From assembly GCA_035559795.1 (NCBI GenBank), contig DATMAR010000003.1:661255-725254 (forward strand): a stretch of DNA of 64,000 nucleotides. The letters are read 5' to 3'. Below the pieces are notes generated by a model. That model ran no database searches, had not been told where the DNA came from, and saw only the letters and a list, made by a program, of their open reading frames with translations. Below, in pieces: positions 51,239 to 58,541 of the stretch (positions are counted from its first letter, which is position 1; every line of letters begins with the position of its first letter). Origin of the DNA: Fimbriimonadales bacterium. Its GTDB lineage: Bacteria > Armatimonadota > Fimbriimonadia > Fimbriimonadales > ATM1. The position numbers and the translations under genes are program-made.

Positions 51239-52425
51239 CTCTATTAAATTACGAAGAGGCTCTTGGAAAATTAAAGAAAAATCTCGCTGCTATCGAGGAA
51301 ACAGAAAGCGTTTCGCTGGCAGAAGCCGCCTCACGAGTTTTAGCGGAAGACATTTTTGCGGAGATGCCTTATCCTTTATTCGATAACTCCGCTGTGGACG
51401 GTTATGTATTGGGTCATCCGGTGGACAAAGAAACGCCATGGAAAGTTACGGGTGCTATTTATGCAGGCGAAACTCACTCGCAGGACATCGAGGCAGGTTG
51501 TGCGCTTCGCATTTTCACCGGTGCGCCGGTTCCTCCCGGTGCGTATGCTGTCGTAATGCAGGAAGAGGCGGAAGTTCGAGGGGAAGAAGTCATATTTACG
51601 AAAGGTATCCCCCCCCAAGGTGCAAATATAAGGCGAAAAGGGGACGATTTCAAGAAAGGAACGTTGTTATTGCAGCGAGGGACAGAACTCAACGCTGGCG
51701 CTTTGTCTCTCATCGCTTCGCAGAATAAAACTTCTATCGAAGTTTTTCGCGTGCCGAGAATTGCGATAGTAGGTACAGGGAATGAACTCGTAGAACCGGG
51801 TCGAGAACTTCCTCCAGGGCATATTTACGATACGAACCGCATTATGCTCGAAGCTTTGGTTAAGAAAGAAGGTTGCGAAGCGAATTACGTTCACGTTCCC
51901 GATGACGAGAACGAACTGACGAAATGGTTAAAGAAGTTCGCAGAGGAATGCGACATGATTCTCGTTACTGGGGGGGCTTCCGTGGGCGAACACGATTTTC
52001 TTCCTCGAATTGTCGAAAAGGCTGGCAGAATCGTTTTTCACCGTGTGGCGATCAAGCCGGGTAAACCGTTTTTATTCGGAAAAATCGAAGGAACTCCCAT
52101 CTTCGGTTTGCCGGGAAATCCCGCGAGCGCATTCGTCTGCTTCGAAATTTTCGTGCGAGAGGCGATTCGAAGAGTTTCAGGATGTAAGGATGCTGCTCTG
52201 AAGTGGATGAAAGCGAAATATTTAGACGAGCATTCTCCACATTCGAGAGATGAATTCATCCGTGCGCGATGTGAATATGAAAATGGCGAATTCGTTGCGA
52301 GAAAGGTGCGCGAGCAAGGCTCATTCGGCTTGCGTTCTCTTGCGGATGCGAATTGCTTAGTGAGGATTTCTGCGAATTGTTCCCATACACCAGGCGATTC
52401 GCATCCGATACTTTTACTGCGGTAA
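51235..52425 (+). CDS. moeA: Molybdopterin molybdenumtransferase
   Basis: A 396-residue MoeA, which inserts molybdate into adenylated molybdopterin. Domains follow the usual order: N-terminal segment (AASRVLAEDIFAEMPYPLFDNSAVDGYVL), the small beta domain with GCALRIFTGAPVPPGAYAVVMQEE, the MoCF-binding domain with IAIVGTGNELVEPG, YDTNRIMLEAL, VTGGASVGEHDFLP and KPGKPFLFGKIEGTPIFGLPGNPASAFVCFEIFV, and the C-terminal domain. It is the last gene of the suf operon here. No other molybdenum cofactor genes are visible. Confidence 0.95.
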   Translation: MTLLNYEEALGKLKKNLAAIEETESVSLAEAASRVLAEDIFAEMPYPLFDNSAVDGYVLGHPVDKETPWKVTGAIYAGETHSQDIEAGCALRIFTGAPVPPGAYAVVMQEEAEVRGEEVIFTKGIPPQGANIRRKGDDFKKGTLLLQRGTELNAGALSLIASQNKTSIEVFRVPRIAIVGTGNELVEPGRELPPGHIYDTNRIMLEALVKKEGCEANYVHVPDDENELTKWLKKFAEECDMILVTGGASVGEHDFLPRIVEKAGRIVFHRVAIKPGKPFLFGKIEGTPIFGLPGNPASAFVCFEIFVREAIRRVSGCKDAALKWMKAKYLDEHSPHSRDEFIRARCEYENGEFVARKVREQGSFGLRSLADANCLVRISANCSHTPGDSHPILLLR

Positions 52426-52431
52426 GGTTTT

Positions 52432-52475
52432 TTGGGCTACGTACTTATTAAAGTTGGGCTACGAACTTATTAAAC
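52432..52475 (+). repeat. 22-bp tandem repeat, two copies
   Basis: TTGGGCTACGTACTTATTAA and the following two bases recur as TTGGGCTACGAACTTATTAA, copies at 52432-52453 and 52454-52475, just after the moeA stop. It forms the left boundary of the gene-free structured segment. Confidence 0.85.
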
Positions 52476-52848
52476 AAGAAAGAGGCTCCGTCTTTTGTAG
52501 CAGCGTTTTTTACTGAACGTCTTCGGGCATTTCGGCGAACCTCTTTGCCCGTTTCTCCTCATATGTCGCATTCGACATCGAGAATCTCAATGTGCTCATC
52601 CGGTTGTTCCGGATATTGCGGCTTTTTGGAGTGCGCTCTGTCCCGATTCATCATCGAGACAACTCTTTCAGACAGGAGCCTCTTTTTGGAGGCTATGCCT
52701 TTTCTGATTCCGCATTTCGGTTTTCACCGATTACGGCTTGCAATTCGAAGTCTTTAGCTCGGTTTCCCGAACTGCGGCTTTTTCTCGCTTAGCCGTTTTT
52801 CTCGACTTACGTCGAGATGCTTTTATCAGAAAGGCAACAGCCTCCAAT
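52470..52848 (-). ncRNA. Candidate large structured non-coding RNA
   Basis: A gene-free segment whose minus strand has at least nine hairpins. The 5' domain is closed by an 11-bp helix (52825-52835 with 52697-52708, one bulge) and holds TCTCGAC-GTAA-GTCGAGA (52800-52817), CGGCT/AGCCG (52775-52795), TCGG-GAAA-CCGA (52759-52770) and TCGGT-GAAA-ACCGA (52717-52730). Next come AGCCTC/GAGGCT (52677-52694), a 7-bp hairpin at 52641-52659, ATCCGG/CCGGAT (52598-52614), ATGTCG/CGACAT (52563-52578) and CGGGCA/TGCCCG (52524-52551). Three loops are GNRA type only when read on the minus strand. The 5' GAGGCT (near 52840) can pair with AGCCTC at 52482-52487, followed by a U-rich stretch. It is not tmRNA, RNase P RNA, SRP or 6S RNA as far as I can see. 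Confidence 0.65.
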
Positions 52849-52854
52849 TCCTAC

Positions 52855-52883
52855 TGTATCACAGATTTTTTGAAATGCGACAA
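52855..52883 (-). promoter_or_regulatory. Promoter for the structured RNA
   Basis: On the minus strand TTGTCG (52878-52883) and GATACA (52855-52860) with a 17-nt spacer and a TG just before the -10 (extended -10 style). Transcription would start near 52848, at the base of the first predicted helices. Confidence 0.5.
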
Positions 52884-52917
52884 AGAATTTTCGCTTTTTT
52901 ATTTAGCGGAAAGCGTG

Positions 52918-52973
52918 TTATCTACGGCTTTTCGGCATAGTTTTCCGCATACTTTTCCACAAAGATATCCACA
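52918..52973 (+). promoter_or_regulatory. Cluster of DnaA-box-like 9-mers
   Basis: TTATCTACG (52918-52926), TTTTCCACA (52953-52961) and ATATCCACA (52965-52973) match TTATCCACA with two, one and one differences. They flank an AT-rich stretch between the structured RNA and the small membrane protein gene. They could be DnaA sites at an origin or regulatory region, or chance matches in a T/A-rich spacer. Confidence 0.3.
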
Positions 52974-52975
52974 AA

Positions 52976-53281
52976 TCAGGATTTTTCTTCTTTGTGGCTC
53001 GCTCCCGACCTTGCAGCGAAATACATTCGTACCCCTTTACCGCTAATTACAGAACCGACAATGCTCATCACGAGCAAAAGCCCAATTCTGAAAACGATAT
53101 GCCCGAATGCAGCGCCCAATTCCGTTACATCGGTGTTTTTCCGAGAAATAATATCTTCCGGCTGTAAAGAAAACATAAGAAGTGCTTGATAAAAAGTGAA
53201 AAGCAAAAGGGCGATCCCCAAGAGGAAAACCGCAGCGCCAAGTGCTGCACCGATCCAGTCTGTGCGTCGTGTTTCCTCCAC
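52976..53281 (-). CDS. Small two-helix membrane protein
   Basis: A 101-residue hypothetical protein with two strong hydrophobic helices (GAALGAAVFLLGIALLLFTFYQALLMF, about 11-37, and IVFRIGLLLVMSIVGSVISG, about 62-81) and a charged C-terminus. No family is recognised. The start is GTG (53279-53281). It lies 16 nt after the lipoprotein gene on the same strand, so it is probably in that operon, and just upstream of the structured RNA. Confidence 0.65.
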   Translation of the reverse strand: MEETRRTDWIGAALGAAVFLLGIALLLFTFYQALLMFSLQPEDIISRKNTDVTELGAAFGHIVFRIGLLLVMSIVGSVISGKGVRMYFAARSGASHKEEKS

Positions 53282-53297
53282 TTATATCAACCTCGAA

Positions 53298-54509
53298 TTA
53301 TCGGGCGATCTCCAATCGCGTAGGACGCAAGTCCAACCTATCGCCGCCATCGTCTTTCGAATCTACCCCGACGCTATATAAAACGTAGTCGCTTCCTCGT
53401 GGAACGTAAAGAAAATCCTTCCCGGAAAATGGGTCTGTTCTCAACCATTCTGGAAAGTTCGATAAATCATTAGGGAGAGTTTTGCCAGCCTTTACCCTCG
53501 CCATCAATGCCGCATCCAACGCCATCAAACGCATTTTCGCGTGAGTTTCTTTCCATAAAGGTAGAAGGTACTGTGCGGAACGAAAATAATGCGCTGCAAA
53601 GCGCTTCCAAGGTCGCTCTTTATTCTTCGGTTCTCGATTCAGCACTTGTCGAAAATCGTAGTTCGCTCGAGAGACGTTTCGAATTTCCTCCTCCGCTTCT
53701 TGTGCGAAGCCATCGAAGTATCGAATTTGTTCTTCATAAGGACGAGATTTGAGCCTTTCGAGATAATCTACTGCAGGTTTTAATTGATTTCCTACTTTTG
53801 TAAATTTTTCTAAATCACCTGCAAGATAGGCATCTTGAATGGATTGTACGACTTGAAGCATCGTCGCGCGCTCGTGGCGTAAAACGCTCTCTAATGTCGG
53901 CGCAGATTGTAAGATGTGCACATAACCTTCATACAACGAACGCAAATCTCGAGAAGACATTTTGGGAAACGCTTTCCAAATCGGAATAGATGCATCGTTT
54001 ACGAGCGTCAATCCTAAGTTGGCGTCAATTGCATCACCTCCGCTGATGTCTACGCCAAACCTCGCACAACGCAAAAAAACTGCGACTGCATGGGAGTAAT
54101 TTTCCGATACAAGAGCCTCCTCGATTTGCCACTTCATTACTTTCCCTAAAAAACTCCACCCTCGTCTTTCTTTGGGGGGGTCGAAGGGCGAATAAGGGGT
54201 AAAAACGAAAGAGACTCCACTTCTTTGGGCTCGCGCAATCTTTTGCAAAGCGGCGGCGCATTTTACTATCGCGCTTTGCTTTTGCCCCAAGGTCCATTTC
54301 GTTCTTTTCAAAAGTTTAAGAGGCAGTTGTTCGACATCTTTCGCTGCCTGCTGATAAAGCGCAAATCCCGGACTCGGAGAATCCGGAACGTAACCTTCTA
54401 AGCGGTTTGGAAATGGAGGAGCGGGGGGTTTAGAGCACCCTGCGAAGAGTGCCAAAGCGCATAAAGCGAAGACCGTTTCGCGTAATTTTGGCTTCCCTGC
54501 CACGAACAT
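53298..54509 (-). CDS. Putative lipoprotein, unknown function
   Basis: A 403-residue protein with a signal peptide and lipobox (VFALCALALFAGC, Cys near residue 25), so probably lipidated and periplasmic or outer-membrane facing. The body is helical and charged. The C-terminus, with TDPFSGKDFLYVPRGSDYVLYSVGVDSKDDGGD, resembles the end of many lipoproteins and pseudopilin-like proteins in Planctomycetes and relatives (DPFSG...YSxGxDxxDDGG). No catalytic motif is seen. It diverges from the nucleotidyltransferase gene. Confidence 0.78.
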   Translation of the reverse strand: MFVAGKPKLRETVFALCALALFAGCSKPPAPPFPNRLEGYVPDSPSPGFALYQQAAKDVEQLPLKLLKRTKWTLGQKQSAIVKCAAALQKIARAQRSGVSFVFTPYSPFDPPKERRGWSFLGKVMKWQIEEALVSENYSHAVAVFLRCARFGVDISGGDAIDANLGLTLVNDASIPIWKAFPKMSSRDLRSLYEGYVHILQSAPTLESVLRHERATMLQVVQSIQDAYLAGDLEKFTKVGNQLKPAVDYLERLKSRPYEEQIRYFDGFAQEAEEEIRNVSRANYDFRQVLNREPKNKERPWKRFAAHYFRSAQYLLPLWKETHAKMRLMALDAALMARVKAGKTLPNDLSNFPEWLRTDPFSGKDFLYVPRGSDYVLYSVGVDSKDDGGDRLDLRPTRLEIAR

Positions 54510-54563
54510 TAGTATACGTTAATTACGTAATTCAGGGAGGTATTCTAACTCCTGTAAATCCAG

Positions 54564-55493
54564 ATGAAAGGAGTCATCCTTGCAGCGGGGAAAGGCACGA
54601 GGCTTTATCCCGTTACCCACTATATCCCTAAACCACTTTTGCCTTTAGCGAACCGCCCGACCTTGTATTACGCGTTCGATCGTCTAAAAGAAATCGAAGC
54701 GACGGAACTTTGCATCGTGGTGGGGGAAAATGCAAAAGCCATCGAGGATGCTTTGGGAGACGGGAGTTCTTTGGGTCTTTCCTTGACTTATGCCATTCAA
54801 AGCGAACCAAAAGGGCTCGCTCATGCGCTGTCTTTTGCGAAGTCGTTCTGTGGCGACGAGGATTTCATTTTATATTTGGGGGATGCAGTTTATAGCGAAA
54901 GTTTCGTCGAACTTTATCATCGCTTTCGAGAATCGCGCTGTGCGAATCTCAATATGGTTATGGAGGTGAACGACCCGGAAAGATTCGGAGTTGCTAACGT
55001 CGAGGGAGAAAGAATCGTAAAACTTGTCGAAAAACCCAAAAAACCCGAGTCGAATCTCGCAATGGCGGGTGTGTATTTTTTCACTCCGCGAATATGGGAC
55101 GTTCTGCCCGATTTGAAACCGAGCGCAAGAGGAGAATATGAAATTACCGATGCAATTCAACTCCTCATCGAACGAGGAGAGCTCGTTTTGGCAGGACGTT
55201 ATCGAGGAAAATGGTTCGACACTGGTACGTTAGACTCTTATCTCGCGTGTTCTGCATTTTTATTGAACAACGGTGTTCTCGTGGGGGGGAATTCCGAAGT
55301 GATTGGACAAGTCGGAGACGCGGTTTGTATAGGGGAGAATGTTCGGCTCGAATGCGTTTCCATTACCGACAGTGTGATATTGCCTCAGAGCAAAGTTCGT
55401 GTAAATGGCTCTATCGAGCACTGTATTATCGGGGGGGAAATCGAAGAAGAGGCTTCGTTGAAGGGTCGAATTCTATACGGAGTGAAAAATTAA
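54564..55493 (+). CDS. Sugar-1-phosphate nucleotidyltransferase
   Basis: A 309-residue enzyme of the glucose-1-phosphate thymidylyltransferase/GlmU-like family, making an NDP-sugar. It has MKGVILAAGKGTRLYPVTHYIPKPLLPLANRP (nucleotide binding), DFILYLGDAVYSE, and FGVANVEGERIVKLVEKPKKPESNLAMAGVYFF. C-terminal hexapeptide-type repeats (from about residue 235: VGGNSEVIGQVGDAVCIGENVRL) suggest a left-handed beta-helix, as in archaeal and RmlA-long forms. The nucleotide and sugar are not determined; dTDP-glucose or UDP-sugar are likely. Confidence 0.87.
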   Translation: MKGVILAAGKGTRLYPVTHYIPKPLLPLANRPTLYYAFDRLKEIEATELCIVVGENAKAIEDALGDGSSLGLSLTYAIQSEPKGLAHALSFAKSFCGDEDFILYLGDAVYSESFVELYHRFRESRCANLNMVMEVNDPERFGVANVEGERIVKLVEKPKKPESNLAMAGVYFFTPRIWDVLPDLKPSARGEYEITDAIQLLIERGELVLAGRYRGKWFDTGTLDSYLACSAFLLNNGVLVGGNSEVIGQVGDAVCIGENVRLECVSITDSVILPQSKVRVNGSIEHCIIGGEIEEEASLKGRILYGVKN

Positions 55494-55519
55494 TAGTTAT
55501 TAATAGTTAATTATTTAGG

Positions 55520-55542
55520 TCGCGCCTTACGGCGCTCCTACA
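55520..55542 (-). repeat. REP-like palindromic unit
   Basis: The unit TCGCGCCTTACGGCGCTCCT followed by ACA, in the convergent gap between the nucleotidyltransferase gene and uppP. It contains a GCGCC-TTAC-GGCGC hairpin. The same sequence occurs at 8152-8174, and on the opposite strand with one difference at 58372-58394. Confidence 0.7.
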
Positions 55543-55607
55543 GGTTTTCGTTGCTTTTCAAAGGGGGTGTAAATGGAACCAGCGATTAAGAAAATGGTGC
55601 CCGAAAT

Positions 55608-56435
55608 TTAAGGAAGTGGTGCCAGGATACCTCTTTGCAACAATGCGATCAAGACAATGCCTAATAGAATCCTGTAAACGATAAATATCCAGGTCGTATG
55701 CCGCCGAAGAAAATGCAATAAAAACGCAATCGAAGCGTAACCCACGATAAATGCCGCTAAGGTGCTCAGAAAAATATTCCCCACCCCTACTTCGAAAAGC
55801 CTTTCCCGTTGGTCATAAATTTCGAACAATCCCGCCAACAAAATCGCTGGAAAACTCAAGATGAAAGAGAACTTCGCGGCATCGGAACGTTCGAATCCCA
55901 AAAACAGCGAGCCCGTAATCGTACTTCCACTTCGCGAAACCCCCGGCACGAGCGCCAAGGCTTGAAAAAGCCCGACAATCCATCCATCGAGAGGTTTAAC
56001 CGTGTCGAGTTTTCGCGTGTGTCGAGCAACCCATTCTGCGAATGCGAGCAAGATTGCAAGTCCTATCAATGTCCATGCGATAACGTAAAGGGAACGAAAT
56101 TCACGCTCGATTTGCTCTTTCAAAAGAATACCGAAGACAACGATGGGAATCGTCCCATAAAAAACAGCCCATCCGAAACGCGCCTCTATACTTTTCGCCG
56201 TATCACCCCCCCGCAATCCGCGAATCCATCCCACAAAAATTCTCCCTATCTCGTTGCGGAAAAATAAAAAGACAGCGAGGAGGGTGCCGAGTTGAATCAC
56301 GGCAGTGAATGCCGCTCCGGGATCTTTCCATCCGAATAATTCGGGAACGATACGAACATGCGCCGTACTGCTTATCGGCAAAAATTCCGTCAAACCTTGC
56401 ACGACACCTAAAACCAACGCTTCGAGGAGTGTCAC
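55608..56435 (-). CDS. uppP: Undecaprenyl-diphosphate phosphatase
   Basis: UppP (BacA) recycles the lipid carrier for peptidoglycan and surface glycans. The 275-residue membrane protein has the family's two signature regions, LGVVQGLTEFLPISSTAHVRIVPELFG at the N-terminus and ALALVPGVSRSGSTITGSLFLGFERSDAAKFSFILS around residues 165-200, and about eight hydrophobic helices. It shares strand and neighbourhood with the MraY/WecA-like transferase, so both may act on undecaprenyl phosphate. Confidence 0.95.
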   Translation of the reverse strand: MTLLEALVLGVVQGLTEFLPISSTAHVRIVPELFGWKDPGAAFTAVIQLGTLLAVFLFFRNEIGRIFVGWIRGLRGGDTAKSIEARFGWAVFYGTIPIVVFGILLKEQIEREFRSLYVIAWTLIGLAILLAFAEWVARHTRKLDTVKPLDGWIVGLFQALALVPGVSRSGSTITGSLFLGFERSDAAKFSFILSFPAILLAGLFEIYDQRERLFEVGVGNIFLSTLAAFIVGYASIAFLLHFLRRHTTWIFIVYRILLGIVLIALLQRGILAPLP

Positions 56436-56445
56436 TATTAAGAAA

Positions 56446-57441
56446 TCATGCCGTAAGTTTCACCGCAAGTACGGCGGCAGTGCATAACAAAATCGCGAAA
56501 ATGTACAAAACCCAGGCGGCTTGCGGTTGAGTCAAGCCCCATCGCAGCAAGGAGTGATGAATGTGTCGTTTGTCCGGTTTGGTAATCGGCGCGCCGCTTC
56601 TCAATCTCCGAATCACGACGACGAATGCATCGAGGACCGGAACCCCGAATAAAGTGAGAGGCACCAAGAACGCAACGGCGGCTGCGGTCTTTACCACTCC
56701 GTCAACACTCACGGCGGCGAGATAGAACCCCAAAAACTGCGCTCCTCCTGTTCCCATGAAGATCTTGGCTGGATGATAGTTGTATCGCAAAAATCCCAAA
56801 CAAGCTCCGACCGCGGAAATACTCAACACTCCAATCAAGGGTTGTTTGTTCAAAGCCAAAACGAACATGGTCATCGCGCTGATGGCGGCGATTCCCGCTG
56901 CGAGACCATCTATGCCGTCAATCGTATCCATCGTCTTCGCAATCACGAAAACGAAAATAGCGGTGAAAAGAACGGAATTCAATTCGCTGAATCCGATGAA
57001 ACTTCCTGGCGTACCCGGTTTACTGAATGGTCTTGTAATCCCTTCGATGCGAATGTTTCCCATATCCGGATGCGCTAAAGCGATCCCGCATCCTATGAGA
57101 AAAAGCGCTTGCCAGAAAGGGGAAATTTGATATCTGTCGTCTAAGATTCCGAAAAGAACAATCAGTGCACCGATTCCCATAATCCATAAAGACTTCGTAG
57201 TGTATGGTCCTACGAGATGGGCAGTCGCCGCTTTCTGCGACATAGGATAAACAACGAGCCACGCGACTAAAATCGCAAGATAAATCGCTATCCCCCCCCA
57301 GCGTGGTGTCGGCTTTTCGTGGACGCGCCTTGGGTCGCCCGGCATATCGATTGCTCCGAATCTCTTAGCCAACCGAATAACTAACGGAGTTGTCAGAAAA
57401 GCCGTAACCAAAGACAAAAAAAACGCAGTTGCGAAGGTCAT
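56446..57441 (-). CDS. MraY/WecA-family glycosyl-phosphotransferase
   Basis: A 331-residue polytopic enzyme that transfers a sugar phosphate to undecaprenyl phosphate. Visible motifs are [31 protein letters not shown] (DD motif), [22 protein letters not shown] (D-x2-DG motif) and [13 protein letters not shown] (the HIHH motif characteristic of WecA/TagO-like members rather than MraY). It therefore more likely starts an O-antigen-like or teichoic-type glycan. The ATG at 57441 overlaps the dCMP deaminase stop. Confidence 0.9.
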   Translation of the reverse strand: MTFATAFFLSLVTAFLTTPLVIRLAKRFGAIDMPGDPRRVHEKPTPRWGGIAIYLAILVAWLVVYPMSQKAATAHLVGPYTTKSLWIMGIGALIVLFGILDDRYQISPFWQALFLIGCGIALAHPDMGNIRIEGITRPFSKPGTPGSFIGFSELNSVLFTAIFVFVIAKTMDTIDGIDGLAAGIAAISAMTMFVLALNKQPLIGVLSISAVGACLGFLRYNYHPAKIFMGTGGAQFLGFYLAAVSVDGVVKTAAAVAFLVPLTLFGVPVLDAFVVVIRRLRSGAPITKPDKRHIHHSLLRWGLTQPQAAWVLYIFAILLCTAAVLAVKLTA

Positions 57442-57893
57442 ACGGTTTCGAATACAGGTTCTAACTTTCCGCTCACGAAGCGGTAGAGTTCGACGCCCGC
57501 TAATCGAAAGAGAGTCAAAGCGAGTTCGTCCGGATAATCTCCTTCGAAGACGATTTTGCGGATACCCGCATTGATAAGCATTTTCGCGCAGGAGCTGCAA
57601 GGTTGGCAGGTCACGTAAAGCGAAGCGCCTTCACAAGAAACGCCGTTCAATGCGGCTTGGGCGATTGCGTTCTGTTCCGCATGGGCTGCGAGTTGACACC
57701 TTTGGGTGATATCGCAACCGAACTCTTCGCAGTGAGGAACACCGCGAGGGGCTCCGTTGTATCCTGTCGTAAGGATTCGACGGTCTTTCTCGATGACGGC
57801 ACCGACACTGCGCCGTAAGCAAGTGGCGCGTGTGCTCACGGTGCGGGCAATTTCCATGAAGTAGGCATCCCAGGATGGGCGTTGAGGCATCAT
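57438..57893 (-). CDS. dCMP deaminase family protein (ComEB-like)
   Basis: A 151-residue zinc deaminase. Metal ligands lie in [10 protein letters not shown] (His) and [16 protein letters not shown] (two Cys), in the C-H-A-E/PCxxC pattern of dCMP deaminases; a further cysteine motif (HCEEFGCD with C-x-R) matches the second zinc site of the T4/ComEB group. It converts dCMP to dUMP for dTMP synthesis. It leads the leftward run with the transferase and uppP. Confidence 0.92.
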   Translation of the reverse strand: MMPQRPSWDAYFMEIARTVSTRATCLRRSVGAVIEKDRRILTTGYNGAPRGVPHCEEFGCDITQRCQLAAHAEQNAIAQAALNGVSCEGASLYVTCQPCSSCAKMLINAGIRKIVFEGDYPDELALTLFRLAGVELYRFVSGKLEPVFETV

Positions 57894-57980
57894 AACGAAT
57901 TATAGAACGGTATGCATTTTCCCCGAAAAAGAACAAGTTTTTTGGTGAACACAGTTCCTTGGCACGAAGTCTGTATGGAT

Positions 57981-58074
57981 AAGGAGAGCAAGGTTTGAAA
58001 GGAGAGTTTTGATCCTTGCCTCCTTTATTGGTGCAATAGCCCCGCATATGAAGAGGACCCTGCGGGGCTTTTTT
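57981..58074 (+). ncRNA. Candidate small RNA with GGA-containing loops and terminator
   Basis: A stem AAGGAG(A)GCAAGG/CCTTGCCTCCTT (57981-57993 with 58014-58025) holds a 20-nt loop containing AAAGGAGAG. A second hairpin, AGCCCCGC/GCGGGGCT (58038-58069), has GAAGAGGACC in its loop and is followed by six T, an intrinsic terminator. No plus-strand gene precedes it for over 2.4 kb, so the terminator implies its own transcript. GGA motifs in loops are CsrA-type sites and csrA is encoded at 42.4 kb. No clear promoter was found. Confidence 0.45.
58038..58074 (+). terminator. Intrinsic terminator without an upstream plus-strand CDS
   Basis: Perfect 8-bp GC-rich stem (AGCCCCGC/GCGGGGCT), 16-nt loop and TTTTTT. 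It ends whatever transcript covers 57,950-58,070 on the plus strand, since the flanking CDS is on the minus strand. Confidence 0.85.
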
Positions 58075-58232
58075 CCGGGTGATTTTGCTCTTATTTGTCG
58101 GCAATTGGTTCTCTTTTTGCGCTTCGCAGCCATGCTTCCCTGCCTTACTGCGCTCCTACGAGTTTTACTCTTTGGAACGATTTAGCGCTTCTGCATGTCT
58201 TGAAACGACATGGCAGTCATGAGGTTTGTCTT

Positions 58233-58262
58233 TTGAATGACCAGCCTTTCATGGTTTATACT
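58233..58262 (+). promoter_or_regulatory. tRNA-Leu promoter
   Basis: TTGAAT (58233-58238) and TATACT (58257-58262), spacing 18 nt, about 20 nt upstream of the mature 5' end of the tRNA. A second TATACT follows at once. Confidence 0.55.
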
Positions 58263-58283
58263 TTGTTTATACTTTTTGCATGC

Positions 58284-58367
58284 GCCCAGGTGGTGGAATG
58301 GTAGACACAGGGGACTTAAAATCCCCCGGGGCAACCCGTGCGGGTTCGAATCCCGCCCTGGGCACCA
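58284..58367 (+). tRNA. tRNA-Leu(UAA)
   Basis: An 84-nt class II tRNA with a long variable arm. Acceptor strands GCCCAGG/CCTGGGC pair fully; the anticodon stem GGGGA/TCCCC carries loop CTTAAAA (anticodon TAA); the T arm is GCGGG-TTCGAAT-CCCGC; CCA is encoded. Confidence 0.97.
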
Positions 58368-58371
58368 AGAA

Positions 58372-58394
58372 TGTAGGAGCGCTGTAAGGCGCGA
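58372..58394 (+). repeat. REP-like palindromic unit
   Basis: TGTAGGAGCGCTGTAAGGCG then CGA, starting 4 nt after tRNA-Leu. It is the reverse-complement orientation of the units at 8152 and 55520, with one base change. A more degenerate relative (CTGCCTTACTGCGCTCCTAC) lies at about 58139-58160 upstream of the tRNA. Confidence 0.65.
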
Positions 58395-58541
58395 TAAAGA
58401 ATCACCACAGAAATTGAAATCAAATTATTCGCTCGCGTTTGTCGGTAATTTATTTGATTTTTTTGTATTACAAAAATTAATTCGTTCGTATTAAAATTAG
58501 AAACTCAAAACAACAAACAATACAAAAAGGAGAATAAAAAA

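Noticed and set aside
52545..53046. Plus-strand reading frames in the gene-free segment after moeA
   Set aside because: Compositionally odd (Ser/Cys/Phe-rich), overlapping each other, and explained by hairpin-rich RNA on the other strand.
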